This document shows, in pieces, positions 33,856-45,560 of a stretch of 64,000 nt of DNA (the stretch's first letter is position 1; each line of letters opens with the position of its first letter). This stretch comes from Steinernema hermaphroditum (lineage: Eukaryota > Nematoda > Chromadorea > Rhabditida > Steinernematidae). The stretch is taken from assembly GCA_030435675.1 (NCBI GenBank), contig CM059623.1, positions 13,362,092 to 13,426,091 on the forward strand, given 5' to 3'. The notes under the pieces were generated by a model. The model made no database searches. It saw only the letters and a program-made list of their open reading frames with translations, and was not told the DNA's origin. Position numbers and translations under genes: made by a program.

Positions 33856-36800
33856 GTAAACATTTTGAGAAACTCAACAATAAATATAATTTTGGAAAGC
33901 TGCATTCGTTCAGCCGCCAAATTCTTGCTCAAACAAATACAGCGTCTTTTTGATGAGTTTAAATATTTGAAGAAAGTTCCCCTTATAACAGCACAGTCTG
34001 TTGCATAAAGATAGGGCCACCCTGTCTTTTCGTAATTTTGATTGAAACTATGTTCTGAGTGAAATTTTTTTCCAGTAGGCGAAAGAACATAACGTCCCAG
34101 AAAAAAAGTCCCAGAACGATCTAGCAGACAGGATTTTCAGCTTTTTTCATCGCTTCCATATAGGCGAGCGCATTACAAACCCCTGCTTGTGTTTTATCTG
34201 GTGAAAAGGTAGCAAATGCGAATTCCGGACGTGGACATCTCATAACATGGAATTTACAATGGAAAGGGTAGTTTTTCATAGGGTTTTGAAAGATCCGGCT
34301 TTCTGTCATCCGTAACATGAAGCAATTAGCACAAGATGACCATACGGGATTTTTGCATATGCTCTACAACATGGCAGCGATGAAAAGAGCTGAAAATACC
34401 GTATTCCAGATCGTTCAGGGACCCGGACAAGAATGCAGGTCAAGTTGGGGTTCTAAGTTTTGAAGGGCAAGTGATGTCCACAAGCACTACAATTATCTCA
34501 TTTGTATTCCTATGTACTTCTCGACGCCGAAAACGGTGTTTTGCGTGGTTTTAGCCGGTTTATTTTTATCCGTTGGTTAATCTTCAAATCAATTTCCAAT
34601 ATGAATTCAAGGATATTTAAATGCTTAACTTAGTCTGACAAGGGAATGTTGCCAAGTGGCAGACGCGGATCGGTTTGAGATATGGTGGGGGGTAATAGAG
34701 CTTGGTGTGGGCAACCACGCGCACACCGAATCCCGTGCCGTCAATCAAGATTCACTACCTAAACACCCCTCGAAAGTTAGGCCTATATGAATATAGTCGA
34801 CTTCGTCAACAATGGAAGCACTTTCTTTGTGGTCTTTTTCTTACACTCTAAACTTGCTATTTCATTTATTGCACCCCAAGAATGGGCCTAAATTTCTTCG
34901 TGTATAGTCGTTCTTTTCTGTTGTGTCGTGTTGTTCATCGCGCCGCGTGCTTGCAGAAACCGCAAATAACTTCCTTAAGAACGTGCTACAAGACGAGCAT
35001 AGGATTTGCTTATACCGACTCTGAACGCGACTACGCGGATCAACTGCCTATCAGGAATGGCTCCCAAAGAGGTTGGTTTCATTATTATATTACACTAGCG
35101 ATTAGTGAACCTTTGATTAGGAAGAGGAAGCTCTGGAGGAAGTTAAAAAGTTGTTTACTGAACAATCACATAAAGACGAAGTCGAAAAAGTGTACAAAGC
35201 TTTAGTACAGAAGGTGAAGGATTCTATCGATGATTCTATCGATCGCCAAGAAAAAGATAAAAAATGCAGTTCCGGAATTCGTTCGGCATAGGATGTCGCA
35301 AGAGCATTCCAACAAATTTGTGATGTTGAAACGCGTCAAGCAGCTGCAAGACGATCCCAACGTACTGGATCAGTTCAGCAGATTTTGCGACCTGCAGACG
35401 TTATTTCCGTCGGACTGCATTAGCGATGTTTCAAAGTTCATCGAGCGAGTGGAGACAGTTAAAGAAGAAGGAACGTATGCCTTCACCGAAGATTGCTTCA
35501 GTTTTGCAGCTGGGTTGTCGGAAGAAAGAACTACAGAAAACGGTCAAAGCGGAAAAGTCCTGAGAATCCTGGACACGGTGATCTTCATTCGTGAATGGGT
35601 GCGGGAGAAGTTTCACAATGCGGACTACTCCAAGAATGGAATGAATATCGACGCAGTTTTGAATGAGGAAATTCGAGAACAAATTCGAAATGACTTCGTG
35701 GAACTTCTTGAGGAATGCACAGCAATTATAAGCAACAAATCTCACGTTACATTTCGTGATGCCTACTCACTGCTGTGTCACTACGAGAAACACAAAGGAG
35801 TTATGAGTTCGCTGCTCAGCTACTGCAACCAAGTCAAATACACGGTCAACCAGAAAGAATCGAACAAACTACATGTGCGATCATCGGAGTATGAAAACAA
35901 GAACAGGAGGATAGTCATGGACATAGCGCAAGGTGAAAGCAGCCATGTGAAAAGTTTCTACAACCTTGGCGACGCCGAAGCACCTTACGAATGCAAGAGG
36001 TGCCTCAACGAACTTAAAGCAATCTACCATTTAATTTGCTTAAATCAAAGGATGGTGCAAACCGTTTTCGAAACATGCCGGAAATCCTCTATGGAAGTTA
36101 CCGTCCATCATGACACAGAAGGACTGTTCGAATGGTTCTTCGATCTTCAAATAAGGATAATCAACGAGGAATGCGTCGCACAAAAGCTTCAGGCCTTTCG
36201 AGAAGAACACCAAAAAGTAAGAATTGCTCTAGAGAAGCTAGCAGTTGGTATGAAGAAAGACAAAGGAGAAAAAGACAATAACAAACCGCCACCAGCCGTC
36301 AATGTTGGGCCGTTCGTGGTTGCCTTCCACTTTAAAGATCCAGCGCGAAACCTAGACGAAAGCAACATTAAGGATTTAACAAAGACCAAAAGACTGGAGG
36401 CCACAAAATTCATCCGAACGGTGAAGAACATATCGACTGTGACAATTTTTGGACAGCAGTTCAGAAACGACTTAGACCTGTATGCAACGTTATGTCCAGA
36501 CATTCGAGCGAATTATGGAGAGCTGTATACGAAAGCTGGAAATCTGACGAAGCAACCTGTGTCCCGGTTTCAATCAAGAGCAGCAGAACAACTCCAGAAA
36601 AAAATTCTACTATTTGGCTGCGAAACGCAATTAATGGAAAAAACTATGAAGAAAGCTAATTTTAAGAAGCAACTGAAACTTTTTCTGCTCATAAACAGCA
36701 AACAAGCACGTGATATTCTGGAAAAAGCCCACCAGAAGCTGGAAGATCAATTGACCGACTTGGTATATTTCCGCTAGCAAGTTAACACTATCGTTCATCT

Positions 36801-38080
36801 TTAGGCGCATGTCGATGGACCAGAAGCTAAAGAAGCAAAAATTGAAGAACTTAAGGATAAGAAGCGCAAAGAGGATTATCCATCAATGGCATAGCACAGG
36901 CGACTTTATTTGTTGTGTAATTTAGATTGGTTGCACATTGTATCAAGACTTCTCGGCTCATGTTGCTCAGATCACTTATCTGGAAAGGAACGAGGATTAC
37001 GAAGAAATGTTCTCCTGCGACGAATTTTGGAACGAGATGATTGTGAAAACAAACAAAGAATTCCATAGCTCTATGCAGTGGTTCTTTGAAAAGAGACCAA
37101 AAGGAGACAAACGGATCGAGACGTACATGGATTATTTCGAAAGGCGTGACGAGAACTGGATGCTGAAAGCACACATGAACTCAGAACGTCTGACGTTAGT
37201 GGCTTACAGGTAAAAGCAATCATTACGATCAACTGCGCATCAACTGACCTTTAGTGCCGTTTACAATCCGGTTCTTGATAAGTACCTTATGCTTGAACGA
37301 TCATGCTACTGCATATGCCGCCAGTGCAACGTAACCAAACGATATATGGCCAACACAGGAAAGAAGACCGACTTCTGTTGCATGGAAGTGGGGGAAAATC
37401 GGGGAGAATCGAGCAGCACCGAACTTATTTCTTCTTTTAAAGGCAAATTCAAAGGACAGGATGAGAAGGCACAGTATAGCTGTATCACAAAAAACCCGCG
37501 GGTAGAGGAAATCATAATGCATCACGCAAAACCAAACAACCAAAAAATCGAATCTCTGACCGTAAATAACTTCTTGTAAGTGCATATTTTTCATAACTTA
37601 AGAAGAGTGATTTGCAGAAATTTATTCAAGAACATCTGTACTGATTTGAACGCGGAATTCTTTGGGACTGCTTCCAGCTTAAACGGATCGCTGGTGGATC
37701 GCTATTTGCCGAGCTGTGTGCTCAACCGTATTTTTAAAAACATCGGCGATTTAGAAAATTTGTAAGCGTCTGTCCTTTTTCAACATTTGTATTTGATTAC
37801 AGGAAAAAGGGGAAGGGCCGAGCTGTGGCTGAAAAGAATGATCAAAACAATTCCGATGCTCAAAATTCTGCAGAAGATGATAAGTTGGAAGACGACAAGA
37901 GTGATCAGACGAATCGCATAATTCCGTACAGAAAGATGGATGATTCACAAGATAAGTTCAGATTTGATCGGATATGGCAGCCAGCTGACCGAAACATAAC
38001 AGGGACCGTGGATAAACTCATCGGGTAGACTATCATTCTTCAGTTTAATTTTAACTGTATTTATGTATTTAGCATTTTCG
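33856..38080 (+). repeat. Tandem duplication unit 1 (4225 bp)
   Basis: Identical by eye to 38081-42304 except for one extra A in a run of five (about 35251-35255; the second unit has four). It starts gtaaacattttgagaaactc and ends gtatttagcattttcg. A two-base CG precedes the left edge, the internal joint and the right edge, so the breakpoints share only CG microhomology. Confidence 0.95.
34121..34463. repeat. Imperfect inverted repeat with two divergent small frames
   Basis: A minus-strand frame (34121-34318, 65 codons) and a plus-strand frame (34317-34463, 48 codons) start from ATGs overlapping in one CATG (34316-34319). Both contain a related core: MEAMKKAENPV on the minus strand and MAAMKRAENTV on the plus strand. 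The DNA arms pair as cagcttttttcatcgcttcc against the complement of gcagcgatgaaaagagctga. Neither frame has a recognised family. The same feature recurs in unit 2. Confidence 0.45.
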
Positions 38081-38178
38081 GTAAACATTTTGAGAAACTC
38101 AACAATAAATATAATTTTGGAAAGCTGCATTCGTTCAGCCGCCAAATTCTTGCTCAAACAAATACAGCGTCTTTTTGA
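35057..38178 (+). pseudogene. Unknown multi-exon gene, first copy: frameshifted and 3'-chimeric
   Basis: Same exon plan as the copy at 39282: 35057-35071, 35121-36762, 36926-37209, 37255-37575, 37618-37761, 37803-38024, then 38073 onward. Two defects are visible. An extra A near 35251 shifts the frame after codon 50 or so, leaving a 515-codon frame from 35230 that has no good start context. At the unit joint the eighth exon runs from IF into the start of unit 2, giving a new tail of about 34 residues (GKHFEKLNNKYNFGKLHSFS and on) ending at TGA 38176-38178 and losing the last three exons. It may be transcribed from its own duplicated upstream region but cannot make the full protein. If the extra A is a sequencing error, only the tail would differ. 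Confidence 0.7.
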
Positions 38179-41100
38179 TGAGTTTAAATATTTGAAGAAA
38201 GTTCCCCTTATAACAGCACAGTCTGTTGCATAAAGATAGGGCCACCCTGTCTTTTCGTAATTTTGATTGAAACTATGTTCTGAGTGAAATTTTTTTCCAG
38301 TAGGCGAAAGAACATAACGTCCCAGAAAAAAAGTCCCAGAACGATCTAGCAGACAGGATTTTCAGCTTTTTTCATCGCTTCCATATAGGCGAGCGCATTA
38401 CAAACCCCTGCTTGTGTTTTATCTGGTGAAAAGGTAGCAAATGCGAATTCCGGACGTGGACATCTCATAACATGGAATTTACAATGGAAAGGGTAGTTTT
38501 TCATAGGGTTTTGAAAGATCCGGCTTTCTGTCATCCGTAACATGAAGCAATTAGCACAAGATGACCATACGGGATTTTTGCATATGCTCTACAACATGGC
38601 AGCGATGAAAAGAGCTGAAAATACCGTATTCCAGATCGTTCAGGGACCCGGACAAGAATGCAGGTCAAGTTGGGGTTCTAAGTTTTGAAGGGCAAGTGAT
38701 GTCCACAAGCACTACAATTATCTCATTTGTATTCCTATGTACTTCTCGACGCCGAAAACGGTGTTTTGCGTGGTTTTAGCCGGTTTATTTTTATCCGTTG
38801 GTTAATCTTCAAATCAATTTCCAATATGAATTCAAGGATATTTAAATGCTTAACTTAGTCTGACAAGGGAATGTTGCCAAGTGGCAGACGCGGATCGGTT
38901 TGAGATATGGTGGGGGGTAATAGAGCTTGGTGTGGGCAACCACGCGCACACCGAATCCCGTGCCGTCAATCAAGATTCACTACCTAAACACCCCTCGAAA
39001 GTTAGGCCTATATGAATATAGTCGACTTCGTCAACAATGGAAGCACTTTCTTTGTGGTCTTTTTCTTACACTCTAAACTTGCTATTTCATTTATTGCACC
39101 CCAAGAATGGGCCTAAATTTCTTCGTGTATAGTCGTTCTTTTCTGTTGTGTCGTGTTGTTCATCGCGCCGCGTGCTTGCAGAAACCGCAAATAACTTCCT
39201 TAAGAACGTGCTACAAGACGAGCATAGGATTTGCTTATACCGACTCTGAACGCGACTACGCGGATCAACTGCCTATCAGGAATGGCTCCCAAAGAGGTTG
39301 GTTTCATTATTATATTACACTAGCGATTAGTGAACCTTTGATTAGGAAGAGGAAGCTCTGGAGGAAGTTAAAAAGTTGTTTACTGAACAATCACATAAAG
39401 ACGAAGTCGAAAAAGTGTACAAAGCTTTAGTACAGAAGGTGAAGGATTCTATCGATGATTCTATCGATCGCCAAGAAAAGATAAAAAATGCAGTTCCGGA
39501 ATTCGTTCGGCATAGGATGTCGCAAGAGCATTCCAACAAATTTGTGATGTTGAAACGCGTCAAGCAGCTGCAAGACGATCCCAACGTACTGGATCAGTTC
39601 AGCAGATTTTGCGACCTGCAGACGTTATTTCCGTCGGACTGCATTAGCGATGTTTCAAAGTTCATCGAGCGAGTGGAGACAGTTAAAGAAGAAGGAACGT
39701 ATGCCTTCACCGAAGATTGCTTCAGTTTTGCAGCTGGGTTGTCGGAAGAAAGAACTACAGAAAACGGTCAAAGCGGAAAAGTCCTGAGAATCCTGGACAC
39801 GGTGATCTTCATTCGTGAATGGGTGCGGGAGAAGTTTCACAATGCGGACTACTCCAAGAATGGAATGAATATCGACGCAGTTTTGAATGAGGAAATTCGA
39901 GAACAAATTCGAAATGACTTCGTGGAACTTCTTGAGGAATGCACAGCAATTATAAGCAACAAATCTCACGTTACATTTCGTGATGCCTACTCACTGCTGT
40001 GTCACTACGAGAAACACAAAGGAGTTATGAGTTCGCTGCTCAGCTACTGCAACCAAGTCAAATACACGGTCAACCAGAAAGAATCGAACAAACTACATGT
40101 GCGATCATCGGAGTATGAAAACAAGAACAGGAGGATAGTCATGGACATAGCGCAAGGTGAAAGCAGCCATGTGAAAAGTTTCTACAACCTTGGCGACGCC
40201 GAAGCACCTTACGAATGCAAGAGGTGCCTCAACGAACTTAAAGCAATCTACCATTTAATTTGCTTAAATCAAAGGATGGTGCAAACCGTTTTCGAAACAT
40301 GCCGGAAATCCTCTATGGAAGTTACCGTCCATCATGACACAGAAGGACTGTTCGAATGGTTCTTCGATCTTCAAATAAGGATAATCAACGAGGAATGCGT
40401 CGCACAAAAGCTTCAGGCCTTTCGAGAAGAACACCAAAAAGTAAGAATTGCTCTAGAGAAGCTAGCAGTTGGTATGAAGAAAGACAAAGGAGAAAAAGAC
40501 AATAACAAACCGCCACCAGCCGTCAATGTTGGGCCGTTCGTGGTTGCCTTCCACTTTAAAGATCCAGCGCGAAACCTAGACGAAAGCAACATTAAGGATT
40601 TAACAAAGACCAAAAGACTGGAGGCCACAAAATTCATCCGAACGGTGAAGAACATATCGACTGTGACAATTTTTGGACAGCAGTTCAGAAACGACTTAGA
40701 CCTGTATGCAACGTTATGTCCAGACATTCGAGCGAATTATGGAGAGCTGTATACGAAAGCTGGAAATCTGACGAAGCAACCTGTGTCCCGGTTTCAATCA
40801 AGAGCAGCAGAACAACTCCAGAAAAAAATTCTACTATTTGGCTGCGAAACGCAATTAATGGAAAAAACTATGAAGAAAGCTAATTTTAAGAAGCAACTGA
40901 AACTTTTTCTGCTCATAAACAGCAAACAAGCACGTGATATTCTGGAAAAAGCCCACCAGAAGCTGGAAGATCAATTGACCGACTTGGTATATTTCCGCTA
41001 GCAAGTTAACACTATCGTTCATCTTTAGGCGCATGTCGATGGACCAGAAGCTAAAGAAGCAAAAATTGAAGAACTTAAGGATAAGAAGCGCAAAGAGGAT

Positions 41101-42304
41101 TATCCATCAATGGCATAGCACAGGCGACTTTATTTGTTGTGTAATTTAGATTGGTTGCACATTGTATCAAGACTTCTCGGCTCATGTTGCTCAGATCACT
41201 TATCTGGAAAGGAACGAGGATTACGAAGAAATGTTCTCCTGCGACGAATTTTGGAACGAGATGATTGTGAAAACAAACAAAGAATTCCATAGCTCTATGC
41301 AGTGGTTCTTTGAAAAGAGACCAAAAGGAGACAAACGGATCGAGACGTACATGGATTATTTCGAAAGGCGTGACGAGAACTGGATGCTGAAAGCACACAT
41401 GAACTCAGAACGTCTGACGTTAGTGGCTTACAGGTAAAAGCAATCATTACGATCAACTGCGCATCAACTGACCTTTAGTGCCGTTTACAATCCGGTTCTT
41501 GATAAGTACCTTATGCTTGAACGATCATGCTACTGCATATGCCGCCAGTGCAACGTAACCAAACGATATATGGCCAACACAGGAAAGAAGACCGACTTCT
41601 GTTGCATGGAAGTGGGGGAAAATCGGGGAGAATCGAGCAGCACCGAACTTATTTCTTCTTTTAAAGGCAAATTCAAAGGACAGGATGAGAAGGCACAGTA
41701 TAGCTGTATCACAAAAAACCCGCGGGTAGAGGAAATCATAATGCATCACGCAAAACCAAACAACCAAAAAATCGAATCTCTGACCGTAAATAACTTCTTG
41801 TAAGTGCATATTTTTCATAACTTAAGAAGAGTGATTTGCAGAAATTTATTCAAGAACATCTGTACTGATTTGAACGCGGAATTCTTTGGGACTGCTTCCA
41901 GCTTAAACGGATCGCTGGTGGATCGCTATTTGCCGAGCTGTGTGCTCAACCGTATTTTTAAAAACATCGGCGATTTAGAAAATTTGTAAGCGTCTGTCCT
42001 TTTTCAACATTTGTATTTGATTACAGGAAAAAGGGGAAGGGCCGAGCTGTGGCTGAAAAGAATGATCAAAACAATTCCGATGCTCAAAATTCTGCAGAAG
42101 ATGATAAGTTGGAAGACGACAAGAGTGATCAGACGAATCGCATAATTCCGTACAGAAAGATGGATGATTCACAAGATAAGTTCAGATTTGATCGGATATG
42201 GCAGCCAGCTGACCGAAACATAACAGGGACCGTGGATAAACTCATCGGGTAGACTATCATTCTTCAGTTTAATTTTAACTGTATTTATGTATTTAGCATT
42301 TTCG
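38081..42304 (+). repeat. Tandem duplication unit 2 (4224 bp)
   Basis: Second, directly adjacent copy of 33856-38080. Beyond 42304 the sequence continues into the last exons of the encoded gene (aaggaaagatggacgagcta), so this unit is attached to the original 3' end. Confidence 0.95.
38346..38688. repeat. Second copy of the inverted repeat with divergent small frames
   Basis: Duplicate of 34121-34463, carried by the tandem duplication without visible change. Confidence 0.45.
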
Positions 42305-43043
42305 AAGGAAAGATGGACGAGCTAGAGATATGGGATGTTGAATTTGAATCCCGAAAGATAACGTTGGAGAAATTAATCGCAATTGCTCAAAAACTGGAAT
42401 CTATGCAAGACGATGTGAAAAGAAAAGGCCTGCAACAGAGTACTGGTGAAGGCCAAACCAAAATTGAGCAGCATTTTACAAAGCAATGGGAGGAAAACAG
42501 CACCACGTTATCTAGAGTCGCGGAGAACATTACGGAATTGATAAATGGTAAAATGAGCGTTGTGGAACTCGTTGTTTCATGTTCTTTTCAGAGACTGAGC
42601 TCAAGGACGATGGCGCTAGCTCAAAGAGGATTTCAGCAGCATTCCAAAAACTTCGTCATTTTAGAGGAGAAAACAAATTCAATTTTCTTGGAGAACAACG
42701 TTACACTTCACTATTTCTTGAACTGCTCAGAGACGTCATTGGTATCCTAAAATTTAAGCTATATGTGCACCTAATAATGCTTTCAGAAGCACGACAAGTC
42801 AATATGCTATCGTCGTTCAGCAAATCGTCTGAAATTAATGTCTTCGTCCACAAGACGCACGAAAACAAGTACGGCCAGCACGTCTGGATCCCTTATAGCG
42901 TAGAAGCTAAGGATGAAGGAGTTGCTTCTTCCTGGGAGGCAATAATTAAGAATCCCAGAAAGACCCTGTTCCTAAAGCAAAAGGATTGCTTCAATTTCAA
43001 ACTTGTTGAGTGGGATGTCGCTATTGATGTTGTAATGGAGTAG
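39282..43043 (+). CDS. Unrecognised multi-exon gene, complete copy (about 1094 aa)
   Basis: Nine exons stay in phase: 39282-39296, 39346-40986, 41150-41433, 41479-41799, 41842-41985, 42027-42248, 42297-42547, 42592-42741, 42787-43043. Introns are 42-49 nt except the second (163 nt). A strong acceptor, cgtgcttgcag, about 100 bp upstream of the ATG could be a spliced-leader site. The protein is mainly helical and charged, without signal peptide or membrane segment. Notable are YECKRC in exon 2, a Lys-rich linker (KKDKGEKDNNKPPP), and a cysteine cluster C-x-C-x-C-x2-C-x16-CC at about 664-689 that could bind metal. Inside intron 2, 41029-41112 would add 28 in-frame residues but needs a GC-AG intron to rejoin. 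I recognise no family; its A+T-richer codon use resembles neither tir-1 nor the BPI-like gene. Confidence 0.7.
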
Positions 43044-43249
43044 TGTTCATCGCTTGGACAACCACAGTTAAATTTCGGTATTTTTTTGTTGATGTTACTT
43101 AACACTGTTTCCCCTTGTTAAACACTGTTACAAACACTGTTTTTCAACACAAGCGTACCATATCCCGTTGAGATCTTAGTGCTCAATCACAGGCTAAGAT
43201 ATGGATTGTTAAAAAAATGAATGGACCGCTTATCCCTCCTCATGCTTTT
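43044..43249. other. 3' flank of the unknown gene
   Basis: AT-rich, with repeated words aacactgttt and aacactgttac near 43100-43145. No canonical AATAAA is seen within 100 bp of the stop. Confidence 0.4.
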
Positions 43250-43375
43250 GTGCCTCTCAATCGTGTCGCGGAGGCGAGTGGTCGGTCCCTCTGGTCGCTC
43301 TCTGAGCATCTGGTCGGCCAGAAAGCAGACCGTATAGGAGATGTGATTGTTCTGGCTTCCAGAAGAAATGGATCG
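43250..43375 (+). repeat. Family B, 5' fragment (copy 2)
   Basis: Matches the start of the copy at 60955 (cgtgtcgcggaggcgagtgg, tcggtccctctggtcgctct). It is interrupted after about 120 bp and followed by a family A copy, so one repeat appears to have landed beside or within the other. Confidence 0.65.
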
Positions 43376-43389
43376 GTTAAATTAATTGG

Positions 43390-44010
43390 CTTTTCATTTG
43401 TGTCCCCAGCGATCGGTCAGGTCGTCCACTCGCTCTCTCTCTCTGAGGCTGTCTGGGCCGAATGAGTTGAGTGAGCGGTCGTTCTCGGCCGTCGTTGTTG
43501 GTGCAATGATCGCCCTGGCTCCCAGAAGGCCTGGAACACCAGGGAGCCGTAGTTCCACCGTCTTGCCAAGAAGCCCGTCACTGCCGCCCGACTCCACTCG
43601 CGCCGCCAGAGAAGTCGAAGTCTCGCTGAAAGTCCGCGCAACCAGCTGCCCTGATGGTTCCCGGTTCGTCCGTTGTGCTCCACCGACGCGTTTCATCGGA
43701 TACCGTTCTTCGCTTGTCTCCCGCGGAAACTGCCGAAGAAGCTCTTCAACTCCGACGTCCGCGCCGCCACCCGAGTTGAAGCCCGAGTTGAAGACAGATG
43801 CACTGTGCTCCACCGTCATCGGAATCAGCTCTTCGCATCTCTGATCCCCGCGCACACTGATGGGATCGCCGTGTTCTACTCTGATGTGCCGAAGCCAGAA
43901 GAAGACCGGCGACTACGGAGTGACAATGTGTTTCTTGTGCATATATATGACGTCTTGCAAGGCGTAAGCCTTAGATACGAGAAATAAACTCGTAAAAACT
44001 CGTAAACTAA
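43390..44010 (+). repeat. Dispersed repeat family A, copy 4 (near full length)
   Basis: About 620 bp, from tttcatttgtgtccccagcg to the AAATAAACTCGTAAAAACTCG tail. The 3' hairpin AAGGC-GTAA-GCCTT is at 43959-43972. A long open frame crosses the copy but is not conserved in phase between copies, so I do not call a gene. Confidence 0.75.
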
Positions 44011-44660
44011 ATTAATTGAGTGACATGAGCAAACTTCACATGTCGCTCACTGCGTCATCTCAAATTTACCGTTTATCTTCCAGGCAATACGACATCTCAC
44101 ATGCACAGAAAAGCACAACATCACACTGTAGTCTTCTTCTGGCTTCGACCGGGTGCTGCATCAGGATCGAACGCAATCAGTTTCCAACAGTTTGCGCGAG
44201 CAATGGAGATACAAAGAGCTGATTCCTGCAACATAGCGACGTTGAAGACCAGCGGGTGAAGTACTGCTTGATAAATGCCCAATTTTGCCAGTGGAATGTA
44301 AATCGTGCAAAATTCGATGAAAGATTTTGATGGATTTATTGCTTTTGTGTAATCAGTAGGTATAATTATGCTCACAAACTATTGCAGTATGAAAACATCT
44401 ACCGACAAGGTGAACGTTTGAAGACAGCGAGGGGATGGAGACGATCGACCGTTGACAAGCCAGAAGAAGGAGCGCATACAGGAGTAAAATTTTGTGGTTG
44501 GCGTGCAGCCAGAATAAAAAATCGCACATAAGCAACGTCTGCCACTGCTGATCATCAGATGACGAAGAGAGCGAAGACCACTAACAACTCCACTATCCTC
44601 GTCCTCGTCCTCATCGACCCGATCGTCTGAGTCGCCATCGTCATCCCCGTCACCTTTTCT
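44011..44660. other. No recognised gene
   Basis: Contains a low-complexity stretch (cctcgtcctcgtcctcatcg) near 44597-44620 and short frames without motifs. Confidence 0.35.
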
Positions 44661-44662
44661 GA

Positions 44663-44971
44663 CATTCGAGGAGTCTAACTTCATCCCAACACCTAGACGA
44701 CGATACGACGGTTGTTCAAACTTGGGGACCCCAGAACCTCGAAAGACCTTGGAAGGAGAAGAGAAGGACACTACCACGACCCTTCAAGCGGGCGGAAGAA
44801 GAAGGACAAGAAAATGCTAAGATTGAAGCACGCCTCGACTCCACTTTGAAGCCTCTCGATGACGCCGACAAAGACGAACTCGACTACGAAGAGGAGCCCC
44901 ACTCACGTACCCCTGACACCTCCACGGAATCGCGAACGACGAGTCTCGACGCCGAGGAACCATGCTTTTAA
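44663..44971 (+). pseudogene. Open frame with protein-like acidic C terminus, unrecognised
   Basis: A frame of about 100 codons opens after a TGA and ends TAA at 44969-44971. It reads DDDTTVVQTWGPQNLERPWK, then KRAEEEGQENAKIEARLDS, then DADKDELDYEEEPHSRTPD. Composition suggests a former coding exon, but there is no start codon and no family is recognised. Both neighbours are repeats. Confidence 0.3.
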
Positions 44972-45059
44972 AAGCTTCAAGTTCGGGCCCCAGTGTCGCG
45001 AAAGCGACGAAAGAGCCGAAGACGACTACGTCATAGAATAAAGGAGGAGTCTTACTTAC

Positions 45060-45560
45060 TTACTTTATTTCCTGAATCAAAGGCTTTGCGCCTTGCAGGA
45101 CACCGAAAAATAGACAAACAGAGGATGTCTCATTGCTGCAGGCTTCATCCTTGGCGTAGCGGTGGTGTCGAACCGACGGCGCGCTTCACGGGGCATCTGG
45201 GAATCGGCGAAACTTCGGGAATGACGACGGAACATCTTCTTCGCGGGCGTTTGCGGCACAGCGGACGCTTCTGAGCTCGCATCTGCTTCGGAGAGATGAG
45301 CCCGTGGTCCAGGAGTTGCGTCTTCGCTGGTGGTGGCATCCTCAGAGCGTCGGCGACCTTCGGGATGACATCTCGCGCTGCCGGATTCCTGGCGTCGGAC
45401 ATCTTGTTGTCAACGGTGGTGGGACTACGGCTTCCGGGTGTCCCAATTCCCTCTGGAAGCCGGAAAACTCACAACTGCCACAGGGTTTACCATCAGACCA
45501 ACCGGACACTCGGAGAGCGACCGGAGGGACCGACCGCTCGCCACCGCGACACGAGTGAGA
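45060..45560 (-). repeat. Dispersed repeat family B, copy 3
   Basis: Reverse-oriented copy with the 3' hairpin (AAGGC-GCAAA-GCCTT on the minus strand) at 45080-45094 and the 5' end near 45560. Shares ggcttccagagggaattggg (minus strand) with the copy at 60950. Confidence 0.75.

Noticed and set aside
35230..36777. 515-aa frame of copy 1 as an independent gene
   Set aside because: Its start is created by the extra A; the second copy shows the true frame beginning at the upstream exon.
43386..43855. 152- and 153-codon frames across a family A copy
   Set aside because: Frames overlap on both strands and are not preserved in phase across copies; likely a by-product of GC-rich repeat sequence.
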